The position numbers were made by a program, and so were the translations under genes. Under the pieces are notes generated by a model, which made no database searches, was not told the origin of the DNA, and was given only the letters and a program-made list of their open reading frames with translations. From contig JAHBVS010000001.1 in NCBI GenBank assembly GCA_019637445.1, forward strand, positions 2,081,586 through 2,145,585: 64,000 nt of DNA, read 5' to 3'. Below, piece by piece: positions 36,078-44,811 of the stretch; position 1 is the first letter of the stretch, and every line of letters begins with the position of its first letter. The DNA comes from Gemmatimonadaceae bacterium. GTDB taxonomy: Bacteria > Gemmatimonadota > Gemmatimonadetes > Gemmatimonadales > Gemmatimonadaceae.

Positions 36078-37009
36078 TGCATCGATCGGTTCGACTCCGC
36101 GTGGCCGTCCTCAGCGTGGTCGTCTGCGCCTCCTGCGCCCTCGCCCCGGGGCGCGGCGGCGGGCTCGGGGACGCGCGACTCTCCCTGCGCTGGGACCCCG
36201 TGCGCAGCGGCGAGCTTCCCGTCGGGACATCCGCGGTGCTCGGGGCGGATGCCACGATCCTCGGGCACGTGTATGCGCCGACCACCTACGCAGCGGACGC
36301 GCCCATCGGGATGCTCGTGTTGCTCCACGGCGCCGGTGGCCACTCCGCGAACATCCTCGAGGCCTTCGTCCCCTACGCCGAATCGTCGGGAATTCTGATC
36401 CTCGCCCCCGAGTCGCGCTTCCAGACCTGGGACGTGATCGCCACCGGTGCGTTCGGCCACGACATCGAGCGCATCTCCGAGGCGGTGGAGTACGTGTTGC
36501 GGCGCTCGCGGGTGGAGGGCAGTCGGACTTGGATTGCCGGGCACTCCGATGGTGCGACCTACGCCCTCTCGCTCGGGATCGCGAACGGCGACCGCTTCTC
36601 CAAGATTGCGGCGTTTGCGGCGGGATTCTTGGTTGCCCCGCAGCGCAGCGGTCGGCCAGAGGTCCTGCTGATGCACGGGACGCACGACCCAATCCTCCCG
36701 TACTCGAACGTGACGGATAAGATCATCCCGCAGCTGGAGACATGGGGATATCCGACGAGGCTGATCACGCACACGGGTGGCCACCTGATTCCCGCGGCGA
36801 TGGCTGACTCCGCGTTCGCCTGGCTTGTGCCGCCAGCGGAGGCCGGATTACTGCGTGCCCGGACCGAAGCGGTTTCGGAGCAAGGCCCGGACGTCCACCT
36901 CGACGGCGGGGGGCGGGGCGTCGGAGGCGTTGGACCCCGCCGTGTCGATCTCATTCCGCAATACGACCTTCTGGAAGGCCCTGCGGACCCCGCGGTCCAA
37001 GAAGCGTGA
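36074..37009 (+). CDS. Exported alpha/beta hydrolase (esterase/depolymerase-like)
   Basis: 311 residues from the ATG overlapping the aminopeptidase stop. Signal peptide with possible lipobox (VVVCASCAL). Alpha/beta-hydrolase elements: oxyanion strand GMLVLLHGAGGHSANILEAF, nucleophile elbow WIAGHSDGATYAL, acid in MHGTHDPILPYSN, histidine in ITHTGGHLIPAAM. The closest general type is the LpqC/poly(3-hydroxybutyrate) depolymerase or phospholipase/carboxylesterase group; the substrate is unknown. The fold is complete near residue 258 (AFAWLVP); the last 50 residues are antisense to the end of the UvrD gene. Confidence 0.8.
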   Translation: MMHRSVRLRVAVLSVVVCASCALAPGRGGGLGDARLSLRWDPVRSGELPVGTSAVLGADATILGHVYAPTTYAADAPIGMLVLLHGAGGHSANILEAFVPYAESSGILILAPESRFQTWDVIATGAFGHDIERISEAVEYVLRRSRVEGSRTWIAGHSDGATYALSLGIANGDRFSKIAAFAAGFLVAPQRSGRPEVLLMHGTHDPILPYSNVTDKIIPQLETWGYPTRLITHTGGHLIPAAMADSAFAWLVPPAEAGLLRARTEAVSEQGPDVHLDGGGRGVGGVGPRRVDLIPQYDLLEGPADPAVQEA

Positions 37010-38944
37010 CACCTGATCAAGCGAGTAGTCCGCGCCGCGCCGCGTGTCGTAGACATTGAGCGGATAGCTCACGGCCAAGTGGTTCCGCGCCCGGGTCATC
37101 GCGACGTACATCAGGCGGCGCTCCTCCTCGATCTCCTCGTCGGAGCCCAGCGCGCGCGACATCGGGAACCAGCCGTCCACGGCCCAGATGACGAACACGG
37201 CGTCCCACTCGCGGCCCTTGGCGCTGTGTGCGGTGGAGAGGATGAGCGTGTCGTCCTCCGTGTCTCCGCCGAAGCCCAAGTCGCTGGTGGCGCTGGGCGG
37301 CTCGAGAGCGAGCGCTGAGAGGAAGCTGCCGCGGTCGGGGTAGCCGCCGGCGATGGTCTGGAGCTGGTCGAGGTCACTGAGGCGCGGATCCACGCGGTCG
37401 TAGCGCTCGCGCAGGATGTCGTCGTACAGCGCGCGGACGCGGGCGATCTCGCGGCCGACGCGACCCTCGTCGCCGCCGGACTGCGTGCGGAGGTCGGCGA
37501 GCAGCCGCACCAGCGCGGCGTGCGCCTCGCGGGCGCGGGGCGGGGGTGTGAAGCGCCCGAAGGACTCGTGCGACCACGCGAGGTCGGCCATCGACTGCAC
37601 CGCGTTCCGCGCCGTGACCTCGCCGATGCCGGGCATCAACAGCAGCAGACGGTACCAACTCACCTCGTCGCGTGGATTCTCCAGCACGCGCAGGAAGGCC
37701 AGCACATCCTTCACGTGCGCCGCCTCGAGGAACTTGAGCCCGCCCCACTTGTCGAAGGGGATGTTGCGCGCGGTGAGTTCGATCTCGAGGTCCGCGCTCA
37801 TGTAGCCCGCACGGAAGAGCACGGCCATTTCACGCAGGGGGATGCCCTCCTCGTGCAGTTCGAGGATGCGGTCCACGACGAACCGCGTCTGCTGCGACTC
37901 GTCCTGCGCCGTCACCAGCCAAGGCTTCTCACCGCCCGTGCGCTTGGTGAACAGTTCCTTGCTGTAGCGCTCCTCGGCGCGGGAGATCAGCAGGTTTGTC
38001 GCGTCGAGGATGGGCTGCGTGGAGCGGTAGTTCTCCTCCAGCGTTACCACCGACGCGCCGGGATAGTCGCGCGGGAAGTCGAGGATGTTGCGGATGGTCG
38101 CACCGCGGAAGGCATAGATGCTCTGTGCGTCGTCGCCGACCACGGTGAGGTTGCGGTGCACGCGGCACATCCCCTTGAGGATGCGGGCCTGCAGCACGTT
38201 GGTGTCCTGGTACTCATCCACCAGGATGTGGTCGTAGAGCGCGGCCACGCGGTCCGCCACGGCTGGCACGTGCTCGAGCAGCATCGCCCAGTACAGCAGC
38301 AGATCGTCATAGTCGACGAGGTCGCGCTGTTGCTTCCGCTGTGTGTAGTCCGCGAACACCTTCGCGACCTCGTCCTCGAACTCGATGAAGCGCGGATACT
38401 CCTCGCGGAGGATCGCGCCCACCGGGATGTCCGTGTTCACGTGCCGCGAGTACACGTGGTGCAGCGTCTCCTTCTTGGGGAAGCGCTTGGTCTTGTCGCC
38501 GAGCCCGAGTGCCGTACGCGAGAGGCCCATCAGGTCCTCGGCGTCGGACTGGTCGAGGATCGTGAAGTCGCCCGGCAGGCCGGCCTCGGGGCCGAAGCGG
38601 CGGAGCAGACGATGGGCCGTGCCGTGGAAGGTGCCGCCGTGCACGCCGCGGCTTGTGTTGCCGACCAGGCGCTCGGCGCGGGCCAGCATCTCCTGCGCGG
38701 CGCGGCGCGTGAAGGTCAGCAGGAGGATGCGCTGGGGCGGGACGCCCCGCTCGATGAGATGCGCGACGCGATAGACCAGTGTGCGGGTCTTGCCCGTGCC
38801 AGCGCCCGCTACGATGAGCAGCGGCCCGTCTGGGTGCGTGGCCGCCTGGTGCTGCGCGTCGTTGAGCTCACCGGCGAAGTCCACCGTACGGCGTGGCTCG
38901 ACGGTTCGCTCACGGGGCGGGTAGGCGCGGGGGTCGCCGGACAT
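36848..38944 (-). CDS. UvrD/PcrA-type superfamily 1 DNA helicase
   Basis: 698 residues from ATG 38944. 3'-5' helicase of DNA repair or replication restart. Motifs in order: Q-motif LNDAQHQAATHPDGPLLIVA, Walker A GAGTGKTRTLVYR, Ia LLLTFTRRAAQEMLARAERL, II ILVDEYQDTNVLQ, III VVGDDAQSIYAFRGA, IV TLEENYRST, V LSTAHSAKGREWDAVFVIWA, VI RRLMYVAMTRARNHL. The C-terminus overlaps the convergent hydrolase gene by 162 bases. TATATT (38959-38954) lies nine bases before the ATG with no ribosome-binding site, so the mRNA may be nearly leaderless. Whether it is UvrD, PcrA or a paralogue cannot be decided here. Confidence 0.93.
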   Translation of the reverse strand: MSGDPRAYPPRERTVEPRRTVDFAGELNDAQHQAATHPDGPLLIVAGAGTGKTRTLVYRVAHLIERGVPPQRILLLTFTRRAAQEMLARAERLVGNTSRGVHGGTFHGTAHRLLRRFGPEAGLPGDFTILDQSDAEDLMGLSRTALGLGDKTKRFPKKETLHHVYSRHVNTDIPVGAILREEYPRFIEFEDEVAKVFADYTQRKQQRDLVDYDDLLLYWAMLLEHVPAVADRVAALYDHILVDEYQDTNVLQARILKGMCRVHRNLTVVGDDAQSIYAFRGATIRNILDFPRDYPGASVVTLEENYRSTQPILDATNLLISRAEERYSKELFTKRTGGEKPWLVTAQDESQQTRFVVDRILELHEEGIPLREMAVLFRAGYMSADLEIELTARNIPFDKWGGLKFLEAAHVKDVLAFLRVLENPRDEVSWYRLLLLMPGIGEVTARNAVQSMADLAWSHESFGRFTPPPRAREAHAALVRLLADLRTQSGGDEGRVGREIARVRALYDDILRERYDRVDPRLSDLDQLQTIAGGYPDRGSFLSALALEPPSATSDLGFGGDTEDDTLILSTAHSAKGREWDAVFVIWAVDGWFPMSRALGSDEEIEEERRLMYVAMTRARNHLAVSYPLNVYDTRRGADYSLDQVSRFLDRGVRRAFQKVVLRNEIDTAGSNASDAPPPAVEVDVRALLRNRFGPGTQ

Positions 38945-39057
38945 CGGACCCTGAATATATCCCGAAGCTGTGGCTAGGCGACACCAAGCGCCCGCCGACG
39001 AAATCATGGCGTTCCCGCCTGAACTTCAAGGGACCTGCCGTCGTGCCAGCCGAGCGC

Positions 39058-39795
39058 CTACAGCGTCGGCGCAGCCTCCGCACGCGGCCTGCGCTCGAAC
39101 ACCGCCGAGAACGCGCTGACGGTTGCCTCGCGAACATCGTCCAACAGTGTCGGCGAAGGCGCCATGCAAAGCCCGCTCTCTCTCAGCTCCAGCATCTCGC
39201 GCTGCACCGACGTCATGTCGACTCCCGGCAACCCGCAGGGCACCATCAGGTCGAAGTAGCTGAGGTCCGTGGTGACGTTGAGCGCAAACCCGTGCCAGGT
39301 CACCCACTGCCGCGCGTGTACGCCGATGCTCGCCAGCTTCCGCGCGGGCCGCACCACCGTTCCGGCGTCGTCGAGCGCCGGTCGCGTCCAGATGCCCGTC
39401 TTCCCCGACACGCGCTCCGCGACAACGCCAAACGGCGCCACCGCGCGGATCATGACTTCCTCGAGTTGCCGCAGATACCAATGTAGGTCCTGCCTGTGCT
39501 CCGCGAGGTCCACGATCGGATAACCCACGATCTGTCCGGGCCCGTGGAAGGTGACATCCCCGCCACGCTCCACCTCGAACAGCTCGACGCCTCGTTGCGT
39601 GAGCAACTCGGGCGTGAACAGCAGGTTCTCCTGCTTGGTCGAGCGGCCCAGGGTCACCACCGGTGGATGCTCGACCAGTAGCAGCACGTCCTGCGTGACC
39701 TCCTTGGAGATCCGCTTCGCCGCCAACTCGCGCTGAAACGCCAAGGCCTCCGCATAGCTGCGGAGGCCAAGGTCGTGAACGAGAAACTCCGTCAC
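39058..39795 (-). CDS. lipB: Octanoyl-[acyl carrier protein]:protein N-octanoyltransferase (LipB)
   Basis: 245 residues from GTG 39795. LipB moves octanoyl from ACP to lipoyl domains, the first step of lipoate synthesis; LipA then inserts sulfur. Signature VERGGDVTFHGPGQIVGYPI, catalytic lysine in RKLASIGVHARQWVTWHGFA and catalytic cysteine in FDLMVPCGLPGVDMTSV. Length is normal for the family. Its acceptor, the E2 of pyruvate dehydrogenase, is encoded three genes upstream on the same strand; lpdA ends 19 bases before its start. Confidence 0.96.
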   Translation of the reverse strand: MTEFLVHDLGLRSYAEALAFQRELAAKRISKEVTQDVLLLVEHPPVVTLGRSTKQENLLFTPELLTQRGVELFEVERGGDVTFHGPGQIVGYPIVDLAEHRQDLHWYLRQLEEVMIRAVAPFGVVAERVSGKTGIWTRPALDDAGTVVRPARKLASIGVHARQWVTWHGFALNVTTDLSYFDLMVPCGLPGVDMTSVQREMLELRESGLCMAPSPTLLDDVREATVSAFSAVFERRPRAEAAPTL

Positions 39796-39814
39796 TGCAC
39801 GTTGATGCGCGCGC

Positions 39815-41218
39815 TCACGCGTGCAGCATCTTCCCCATCGAGTCGAGCACTGCCTCGGCGATGGCTTCGCTCAAGGTCGGGTGCGCGTGGATAGCGAGGT
39901 CGATCTCCTCCACCGTGTACTCGTTCTCGCGGGCCACGGCGAACTCGTGGATCATCTCGGTGGCGTGCGCTCCACAGATGTGCGCGCCGAGGATCTCGCC
40001 GTACTTCTCGTCGCGGATGACCTTCACGAAGCCTTCGGTCTCGCCGCTGGTGCGGGCGCGGCCGTTCGCCGAGAAGGGGAACTTGCCGACCTTGTACTTG
40101 AGCCCCTTCTCCTTGCACTGCGCCTCGGTGAGGCCGATGCTCGCGACCTCGGGGTGGCAGTACGTGGCGTTGGGGATGTTGCCGTAGTTGACGGGGTGAT
40201 GCTTGTGGCCACCGAGGATGTCGGCCACCACGTGGCCCTCGCGCGAGCCCTTGTGGGCCAGCATCGGCGGGCCGGCAACATCGCCGATCGCGTACACGCC
40301 CTTGGCGCTGGTCTCGAACTTGTCGTTGATCTTGATGAAGCCGCGCTCGGTGGTCTGCACGCCGGCTTCCTTGAGGCCGATGTTCTCGATGTTCGGCGCG
40401 CGGCCGGCGGCAACCAGCACGAGGTCGAAGGTCATGTCCTTCTTCTCGCCGCCCACCTCGACGGGGATGGTGACGTTCTTCTTGCCCTTCTTTACGGTGC
40501 CGAGCTTGGCGCCCGTGATGACCTCGATCCCGCGCTTCTTGAACGCCTTGGTGAGTTCCACCGAGCAGTCCTCGTCCTCGACGGGCAGGATGCGCGGCAT
40601 CACCTCGAGCAGCGTGACCTTGGAGCCGAAGGCGTTGAACACGTCGGCGAACTCGCAGCCCACGGCGCCGGCGCCGATCACGGCGATGGTTTCGGGGGCC
40701 TTCTCCAGCGTCAGCGCCTCGTCGGACGAGAGCACCAGCTGCTTGTCGAGGTCGAGGCCAATCTGCGGCAGGCCCTTCACGCGGCTGCCGGTGGCGATCA
40801 CGACACCCTTGGTTGCGGTGTGCGTCTCGGTCTTGCCATCCGCGCCGGTGACCTTCACCGACTTGTTCGGGCCCAGCGTACCCGTGCCCTTGAGCCAAGT
40901 GATCTTGTTCTTCTTGAAGAGGAACTCGACGCCCTTGGAGTTCTGGGCTGACACGCCGCGGGAGCGCTTCATCGCCACGCCGTAGTCGAGCGTGACCTTC
41001 TCGGCGGTGACGCCGAACTCCTTGCCCTTGGCGACCTTGGTCGCGATGCTGGCGGCTTCGAGCAGCGCCTTGGCGGGGATGCAGCCCCAGAGCACGCAGG
41101 TGCCGCCGAGCCCTTCGCGCTCGACGACGGCAACGGACTGGCCAAGCTGGGCGGAGCGGAGGGCGCCGACGTATCCCGCCGGGCCGCCTCCTAGGTAGAT
41201 CACATCAAAGTTCGCCAT
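39815..41218 (-). CDS. lpdA: Dihydrolipoyl dehydrogenase (E3)
   Basis: 467 residues. FAD enzyme that re-oxidises the lipoyl group of E2 and reduces NAD. FAD-binding GGGPAGYVGALRSAQLG, redox-active pair GGTCVLWGCIPAK (the loop VLWG replaces the usual LNVG), NAD-binding IAVIGAGAVGCEFADVFNAF, second FAD contact GVYAIGDVAGPPMLAHKGSR, and active-site histidine-glutamate in AIHAHPTLSEA. Part of the PDH block; separated from pdhC by 92 bases of heptamer repeat. Confidence 0.97.
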   Translation of the reverse strand: MANFDVIYLGGGPAGYVGALRSAQLGQSVAVVEREGLGGTCVLWGCIPAKALLEAASIATKVAKGKEFGVTAEKVTLDYGVAMKRSRGVSAQNSKGVEFLFKKNKITWLKGTGTLGPNKSVKVTGADGKTETHTATKGVVIATGSRVKGLPQIGLDLDKQLVLSSDEALTLEKAPETIAVIGAGAVGCEFADVFNAFGSKVTLLEVMPRILPVEDEDCSVELTKAFKKRGIEVITGAKLGTVKKGKKNVTIPVEVGGEKKDMTFDLVLVAAGRAPNIENIGLKEAGVQTTERGFIKINDKFETSAKGVYAIGDVAGPPMLAHKGSREGHVVADILGGHKHHPVNYGNIPNATYCHPEVASIGLTEAQCKEKGLKYKVGKFPFSANGRARTSGETEGFVKVIRDEKYGEILGAHICGAHATEMIHEFAVARENEYTVEEIDLAIHAHPTLSEAIAEAVLDSMGKMLHA

Positions 41219-41233
41219 GGTTCATAAGAGTTT

Positions 41234-41304
41234 GAGGACGGAGGACGAAGGACGAAGGAGAAGAACGCACGGAGTGTTCCGTCCTTAGTCCTTCGTCTTT
41301 CGTC
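41234..41304. repeat. Heptamer inverted-repeat module between pdhC and lpdA
   Basis: GAGGACGGAGGACGAAGGAC with more GAAGGA copies (41234-41260), a short spacer, then CCGTCCTTAGTCCTTCG and GTCTTTCGTC (41279-41304) in opposite orientation. The two halves can pair into a long imperfect hairpin. Same family as at 3291, 6586, 10808 and 44834. Confidence 0.75.
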
Positions 41305-41310
41305 AGCAGG

Positions 41311-42603
41311 TCAAAACACCAGCAACAGCGGATTCTCGATCAGTCGGCGCAGCGTCTGCAGGAACTTGGCGCCCACCGCACCGTCAATCACGCGATGGTC
41401 GCAGCTCATCGTGACGCGGAGCTTCTTCCTCACCTCGAAGCTGCCGTCGGGGGCGACAATCACCTTGTCCTCGATGGCACCGATGGCAAGGATGCCGACC
41501 TCGGGCGGGTTGATGATCGCCGTGAACTGGTCGATCTGCATCATGCCGAGGTTGGAGACGGAGAAGGTCGAGCCCGTGAACTCCTCGGGCTTGAGCTTCC
41601 GCTCGCGGGCCTTCTTCGCCAGCACCTTGGCCTCGGCGCTAATCTCCGACATCCGCTTCTGCTCGGCGTTGAAGATCACCGGGACGATCAGGCCGTCATC
41701 GGTCGCGACGGCCATGCCGAGGTGCACGGTGTTGAAGTAGCGGATCTTGTCGCCGAGCCAGTGGGCGTTGACCTCGGGATGCTGCATCAGCGCCGTGGCC
41801 GTCGCCTTCAATACGATGTCGTTGAAGCTGAACTTGAACGCGTCGCCGAGTTCGGCGGCGGCGGCGCGCATCTCGGCGGCGCGGGAGAGGTCGAACTCGG
41901 CCGTGAGATAGAACGTCGGGATCGGGCCGATGGACTCGCTGAGGCGCCGCGCGATCGTCTTTCGGATCTGGGTGAGCGGTTCGTCCTGGAACTCGGCGCC
42001 GTCGACGGCGATGCGGCGGGCGCCGCTCGGGGCCGCGGCACCGGACGCCGCTGGAGCCGCCTTCGCGCCACCGCCGGCCATCGCGGCCTCGATGTCGCGC
42101 TTGATGATGCGGCCGCCGGGACCGGAACCCTGGATGGCGTTGATGTCGAGGCCTTGGTCGCCGGCCATGCGGCGGGCGAGCGGGGAGGCCGTCACGCGGC
42201 CGCCCGAGGAAACCGCGGCCGCGGCAGGTGCCGCGGGAGACGACGAAGCTGACGGCGCCGAGGCCGGAGCCGCGGCGGGCGCAGCCTCGGCGGCCTTGGG
42301 TGCAGCGGCTGGTGCGGCACTGGCGCCACCGCCCGCGCCCTTCAGCACGTCGCTGATGTCCTCGTCCTTCCCGGCGATCACACCGACCAGCGTGCCGACG
42401 GCAGCGGTGATGCCTTCCTCGATCAGCCGCTTGCGGAGGATGCCCTCGCCGCGCGCGACGAGTTCCATCACCGCCTTGTCGGTCTCCACCTCGGCCAGCA
42501 CATCGCCGTTCTTCACGGCGTCGCCCTCGGCCTTGTTCCACTTCACCAGGCGCCCCTCCTCCATCGTGGGGCTGAGGGCCTCCATAAAGACCTTAGTCGA
42601 CAT
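41311..42603 (-). CDS. pdhC: Pyruvate dehydrogenase E2, dihydrolipoamide acetyltransferase
   Basis: 430 residues. Domains: one N-terminal lipoyl domain with the lipoylation site ETDKAVMELVARGEG, an Ala/Pro-rich flexible linker (about residues 90-140), a peripheral-subunit-binding domain (ASPLARRMAGDQGLDINAIQ, GSGPGGRIIKRDI), a second Ala-rich linker, and the catalytic core (RKTIARRLSESIGPIPTFYL) with active-site motif SCDHRVIDGAVGAKFL. It overlaps the pdhB stop by 11 bases. A single lipoyl domain is the common form outside enteric bacteria. Confidence 0.96.
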   Translation of the reverse strand: MSTKVFMEALSPTMEEGRLVKWNKAEGDAVKNGDVLAEVETDKAVMELVARGEGILRKRLIEEGITAAVGTLVGVIAGKDEDISDVLKGAGGGASAAPAAAPKAAEAAPAAAPASAPSASSSPAAPAAAAVSSGGRVTASPLARRMAGDQGLDINAIQGSGPGGRIIKRDIEAAMAGGGAKAAPAASGAAAPSGARRIAVDGAEFQDEPLTQIRKTIARRLSESIGPIPTFYLTAEFDLSRAAEMRAAAAELGDAFKFSFNDIVLKATATALMQHPEVNAHWLGDKIRYFNTVHLGMAVATDDGLIVPVIFNAEQKRMSEISAEAKVLAKKARERKLKPEEFTGSTFSVSNLGMMQIDQFTAIINPPEVGILAIGAIEDKVIVAPDGSFEVRKKLRVTMSCDHRVIDGAVGAKFLQTLRRLIENPLLLVF

Positions 42604-43573
42604 ACATCACCTTCTTGACCGCCGCGATTGTCTTCGCGAGGTCGGGCTTGGCGGCCTTCTCGAGGCCCTTGGCGTAGGGCATCGGCACGTCGGCCTGGTG
42701 GACACGGACCACAGGGTGGTCGAGGTCGTCGAAGCACTCGCGCTGGATGTAATCGACCACCTGCGCGCCGATGCCGGCCAGCTCCCAGCCTTCCTCGAGC
42801 ACGACGGCACGGTTGGTCTTGCGCACCGAGGCGTAGATGGCCTCGGTGTCCATCGGGCGGACGGTGCGGAGGTCGACGACATCGATCTTGATGCCTTCCT
42901 TGGCGAGCTCGTCGGCGGCCTTCATGGCCACCAGCACCATCTTGCCGTTGGTGATGATCGAGCAGTCATCGCCCTCGGCCTTGAGCTCGGCCTTGCCGAT
43001 GGGGACGATGTAGTCCGTCTCCGGCACCTCGCCCTTGGTGTTGTAGAGCATCTCGCCCTCCAGCACGATGACCGGGTTGTCGTCGCGGATGGCGGCCTTG
43101 AGCAGGCCCTTGGCGTCGTACGGCGTGCCGGGCGTCACGACCTTCACGCCGGGAATGTGCGCGAGCCAGGACTCGAAGGCCTGCGAGTGCTGCGCGGAGA
43201 GCTGCAGCGCGGCGCCGTTGGGGCCGCGGAAGACCATCGGGATCGGATACTGGCCGCCGGACATGTAGAGCATCTTGGCGGCGGCGTTGATCACCTGGTC
43301 CAGCGCCAGCACGGCGAAGTTCCAGGTCATGAACTCGATGATGGGGCGCAGGCCGACCATCGCCGCGCCGACACCGACGCCGGCGAAGCCGAGTTCGGTG
43401 ATGGGCGTGTCCACGACGCGCATCTCGCCGAACTCCTCGAGCAGGCCCTTGGAGACCTTGTAGGCGCCATTGTAGCGGGCGACTTCCTCGCCCATCAGGA
43501 AGACGCGGTCGTCGCGCGCCATTTCCTCGCGCAGGGCCTGGTTGAGCGCCTCGCGATACGTGATGATGGCCAT
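42593..43573 (-). CDS. pdhB: Pyruvate dehydrogenase E1 subunit beta
   Basis: 326 residues. Pairs with PdhA to form the thiamine-diphosphate decarboxylase. Characteristic: YREALNQALREEMARDDRVF, MGEEVARYNGAYKVSKGLLE with the catalytic glutamate, RVVDTPITELGFAGVGVGAA, EFMTWNFAVLALDQVINAAA, and the C-terminal transketolase domain VDVVDLRTVRPMDTEAIYAS-type (IDVVDLRTVRPMDTEAIYAS) with EEGWELAGIGAQVVDYI. Starts three bases after pdhA. Confidence 0.97.
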   Translation of the reverse strand: MAIITYREALNQALREEMARDDRVFLMGEEVARYNGAYKVSKGLLEEFGEMRVVDTPITELGFAGVGVGAAMVGLRPIIEFMTWNFAVLALDQVINAAAKMLYMSGGQYPIPMVFRGPNGAALQLSAQHSQAFESWLAHIPGVKVVTPGTPYDAKGLLKAAIRDDNPVIVLEGEMLYNTKGEVPETDYIVPIGKAELKAEGDDCSIITNGKMVLVAMKAADELAKEGIKIDVVDLRTVRPMDTEAIYASVRKTNRAVVLEEGWELAGIGAQVVDYIQRECFDDLDHPVVRVHQADVPMPYAKGLEKAAKPDLAKTIAAVKKVMYVD

Positions 43574-43576
43574 CGC

Positions 43577-44587
43577 TCAGCTCTCCGTGGTGACGAGGAT
43601 GTCTTCGAAGAGCGATTCGAGCGGCGGCTCGGGCGATGCGTCGGCGAAGTCCCAGGAGTCCTGCACCGTGGCCTTGATCTCCTCTTCCATCGCGGCGAAG
43701 TCGTCGTCGCTCAGGTCGCCGGCGTCGATCATGCGGGCCTTGAGGAGGTTGATGGGGTCGCGCTTGAGGTACTCGTCGAGCTCGTCCTTGGTGCGATAGG
43801 TGCCGGAGACGGCGTCGGACATCGAGTGGCCCATGTAGCGATAGGTGCGCACCTCGAGCAGGCAGGGCTTGCCTTCCTTACGGGCGTGTTCGAGGGCGCG
43901 GGCCGTGGCCTCGCGCACCTTCATCACGTCCTGGCCGTCCACGTGCTCGGAGTACATCCCGTCGTACGAATCGGCGCGGCGCGAAAGGTCCTTGATGGCG
44001 GCGGCGCGCTCGACTGCGGTGCCCATGCCGTACTTGTTGTTCTCGATGACGAACAGGCAGGGCAGCTTCCACAGGGCGGCCATGTTCAAGGCCTCGTGGA
44101 AGGCACCGGTGTTCACCACCGACTCACCCATGAAGCAGACGATGACCTGGTCGCCACCACGGTACTTGATGGCGAAGCCGACACCGGCCGCGAGCGGCAC
44201 GTGCCCGCCGACGATGCCGTGTCCACCGAGGAAGTTCACGTTGCGGTCGAAGAGGTGCATCGAGCCGCCCTTGCCCTTGGAGCAGCCGTCCACGCGGCCG
44301 AAGAGCTCGGCCATCACGGAGCGCGGCGTCATCCCGCGGGCGATGGCCTGGCCGTGGTCACGGTAGGTCGTGATCACGTAGTCGTCCTCGCGCAGCATCG
44401 AGATGATGCCGGTGGAGACGGCTTCCTGGCCGATGTAGAGGTGGCAGAAGCCTCCGATCTTACCGAGGGCGTAGGCCTCGCCGACCTTCTCCTCGAAGCG
44501 GCGCTGGAGGAGCATGCCGTGGAGGAGTTCTCTCAGGAGTTCGGGGCTCTCGTTGGACTTGGAGTCCTGTTTCTTCTTGGCGGCCAT
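43577..44587 (-). CDS. pdhA: Pyruvate dehydrogenase E1 subunit alpha, with altered ThDP motif
   Basis: 336 residues from ATG 44587 (MAAKKKQDSK); the open frame continues 79 codons upstream but only through tandem repeats. Binds thiamine diphosphate and decarboxylates pyruvate. Present: MLLQRRFEEKVGEAYALGKI, GGFCHLYIGQEAVSTGI, YRDHGQAIARGM, GKGGSMHLFDRNVNFLGGHG (phosphorylation-loop equivalent). The ThDP motif normally reads GDG...NN; here it is MGESVVNTGAFHEALN...ENNKYGMGT, so the aspartate that helps bind Mg is a glutamate and the second glycine a serine. The rest is intact, so the enzyme is probably active. Confidence 0.95.
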   Translation of the reverse strand: MAAKKKQDSKSNESPELLRELLHGMLLQRRFEEKVGEAYALGKIGGFCHLYIGQEAVSTGIISMLREDDYVITTYRDHGQAIARGMTPRSVMAELFGRVDGCSKGKGGSMHLFDRNVNFLGGHGIVGGHVPLAAGVGFAIKYRGGDQVIVCFMGESVVNTGAFHEALNMAALWKLPCLFVIENNKYGMGTAVERAAAIKDLSRRADSYDGMYSEHVDGQDVMKVREATARALEHARKEGKPCLLEVRTYRYMGHSMSDAVSGTYRTKDELDEYLKRDPINLLKARMIDAGDLSDDDFAAMEEEIKATVQDSWDFADASPEPPLESLFEDILVTTES

Positions 44588-44612
44588 TCTTGGGATGCGG
44601 AAGGCGGGAGTT

Positions 44613-44676
44613 GAACGGCGATGCGGGTTGGAACTGCGCAGAGGGAAGCGGGAACGGAATGCGGGATGATGCGGGG
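44613..44676. repeat. 64-bp duplicated block, copy A (pdhA side of lipA)
   Basis: Begins GAACGGCGATGCGGGTTGGA and ends GATGCGGGG. Matches copy B (45873-45936) in 62 of 64 positions, same orientation. Its end merges into the 12-bp tandem array. The two copies flank lipA. Confidence 0.9.
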
Positions 44677-44811
44677 CTCGGGGCTTGATGCGGGGCTTGA
44701 TGCGGGGCTTGATGCGGGGCTTGATGCGGGGCTTGATGCGGGACTTGATGCGGGGCTCGGGACTTGATGCGGGGCTTGATGCGGGGCTTGATGCGGGGCT
44801 TGATGCGGGAA
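44668..44811. repeat. 12-bp tandem array upstream of pdhA
   Basis: About ten copies of GATGCGGGGCTT with three point variants (GGACTT, GGGCTC) and two 7-bp partial units, in the leader between lipA's stop and pdhA's start. It fills most of the 264-bp gap 44588-44851. Read on the minus strand it gives an artificial RIKP repeat that must not be counted as part of PdhA. Confidence 0.9.

Noticed and set aside
41930-44614. Long open frame (894 codons) on the + strand across the PDH genes
   Set aside because: It is antisense to pdhA, pdhB and pdhC, which have full catalytic motifs. Its composition (HRRVLRH-type, low complexity) is that of a high-GC shadow frame.
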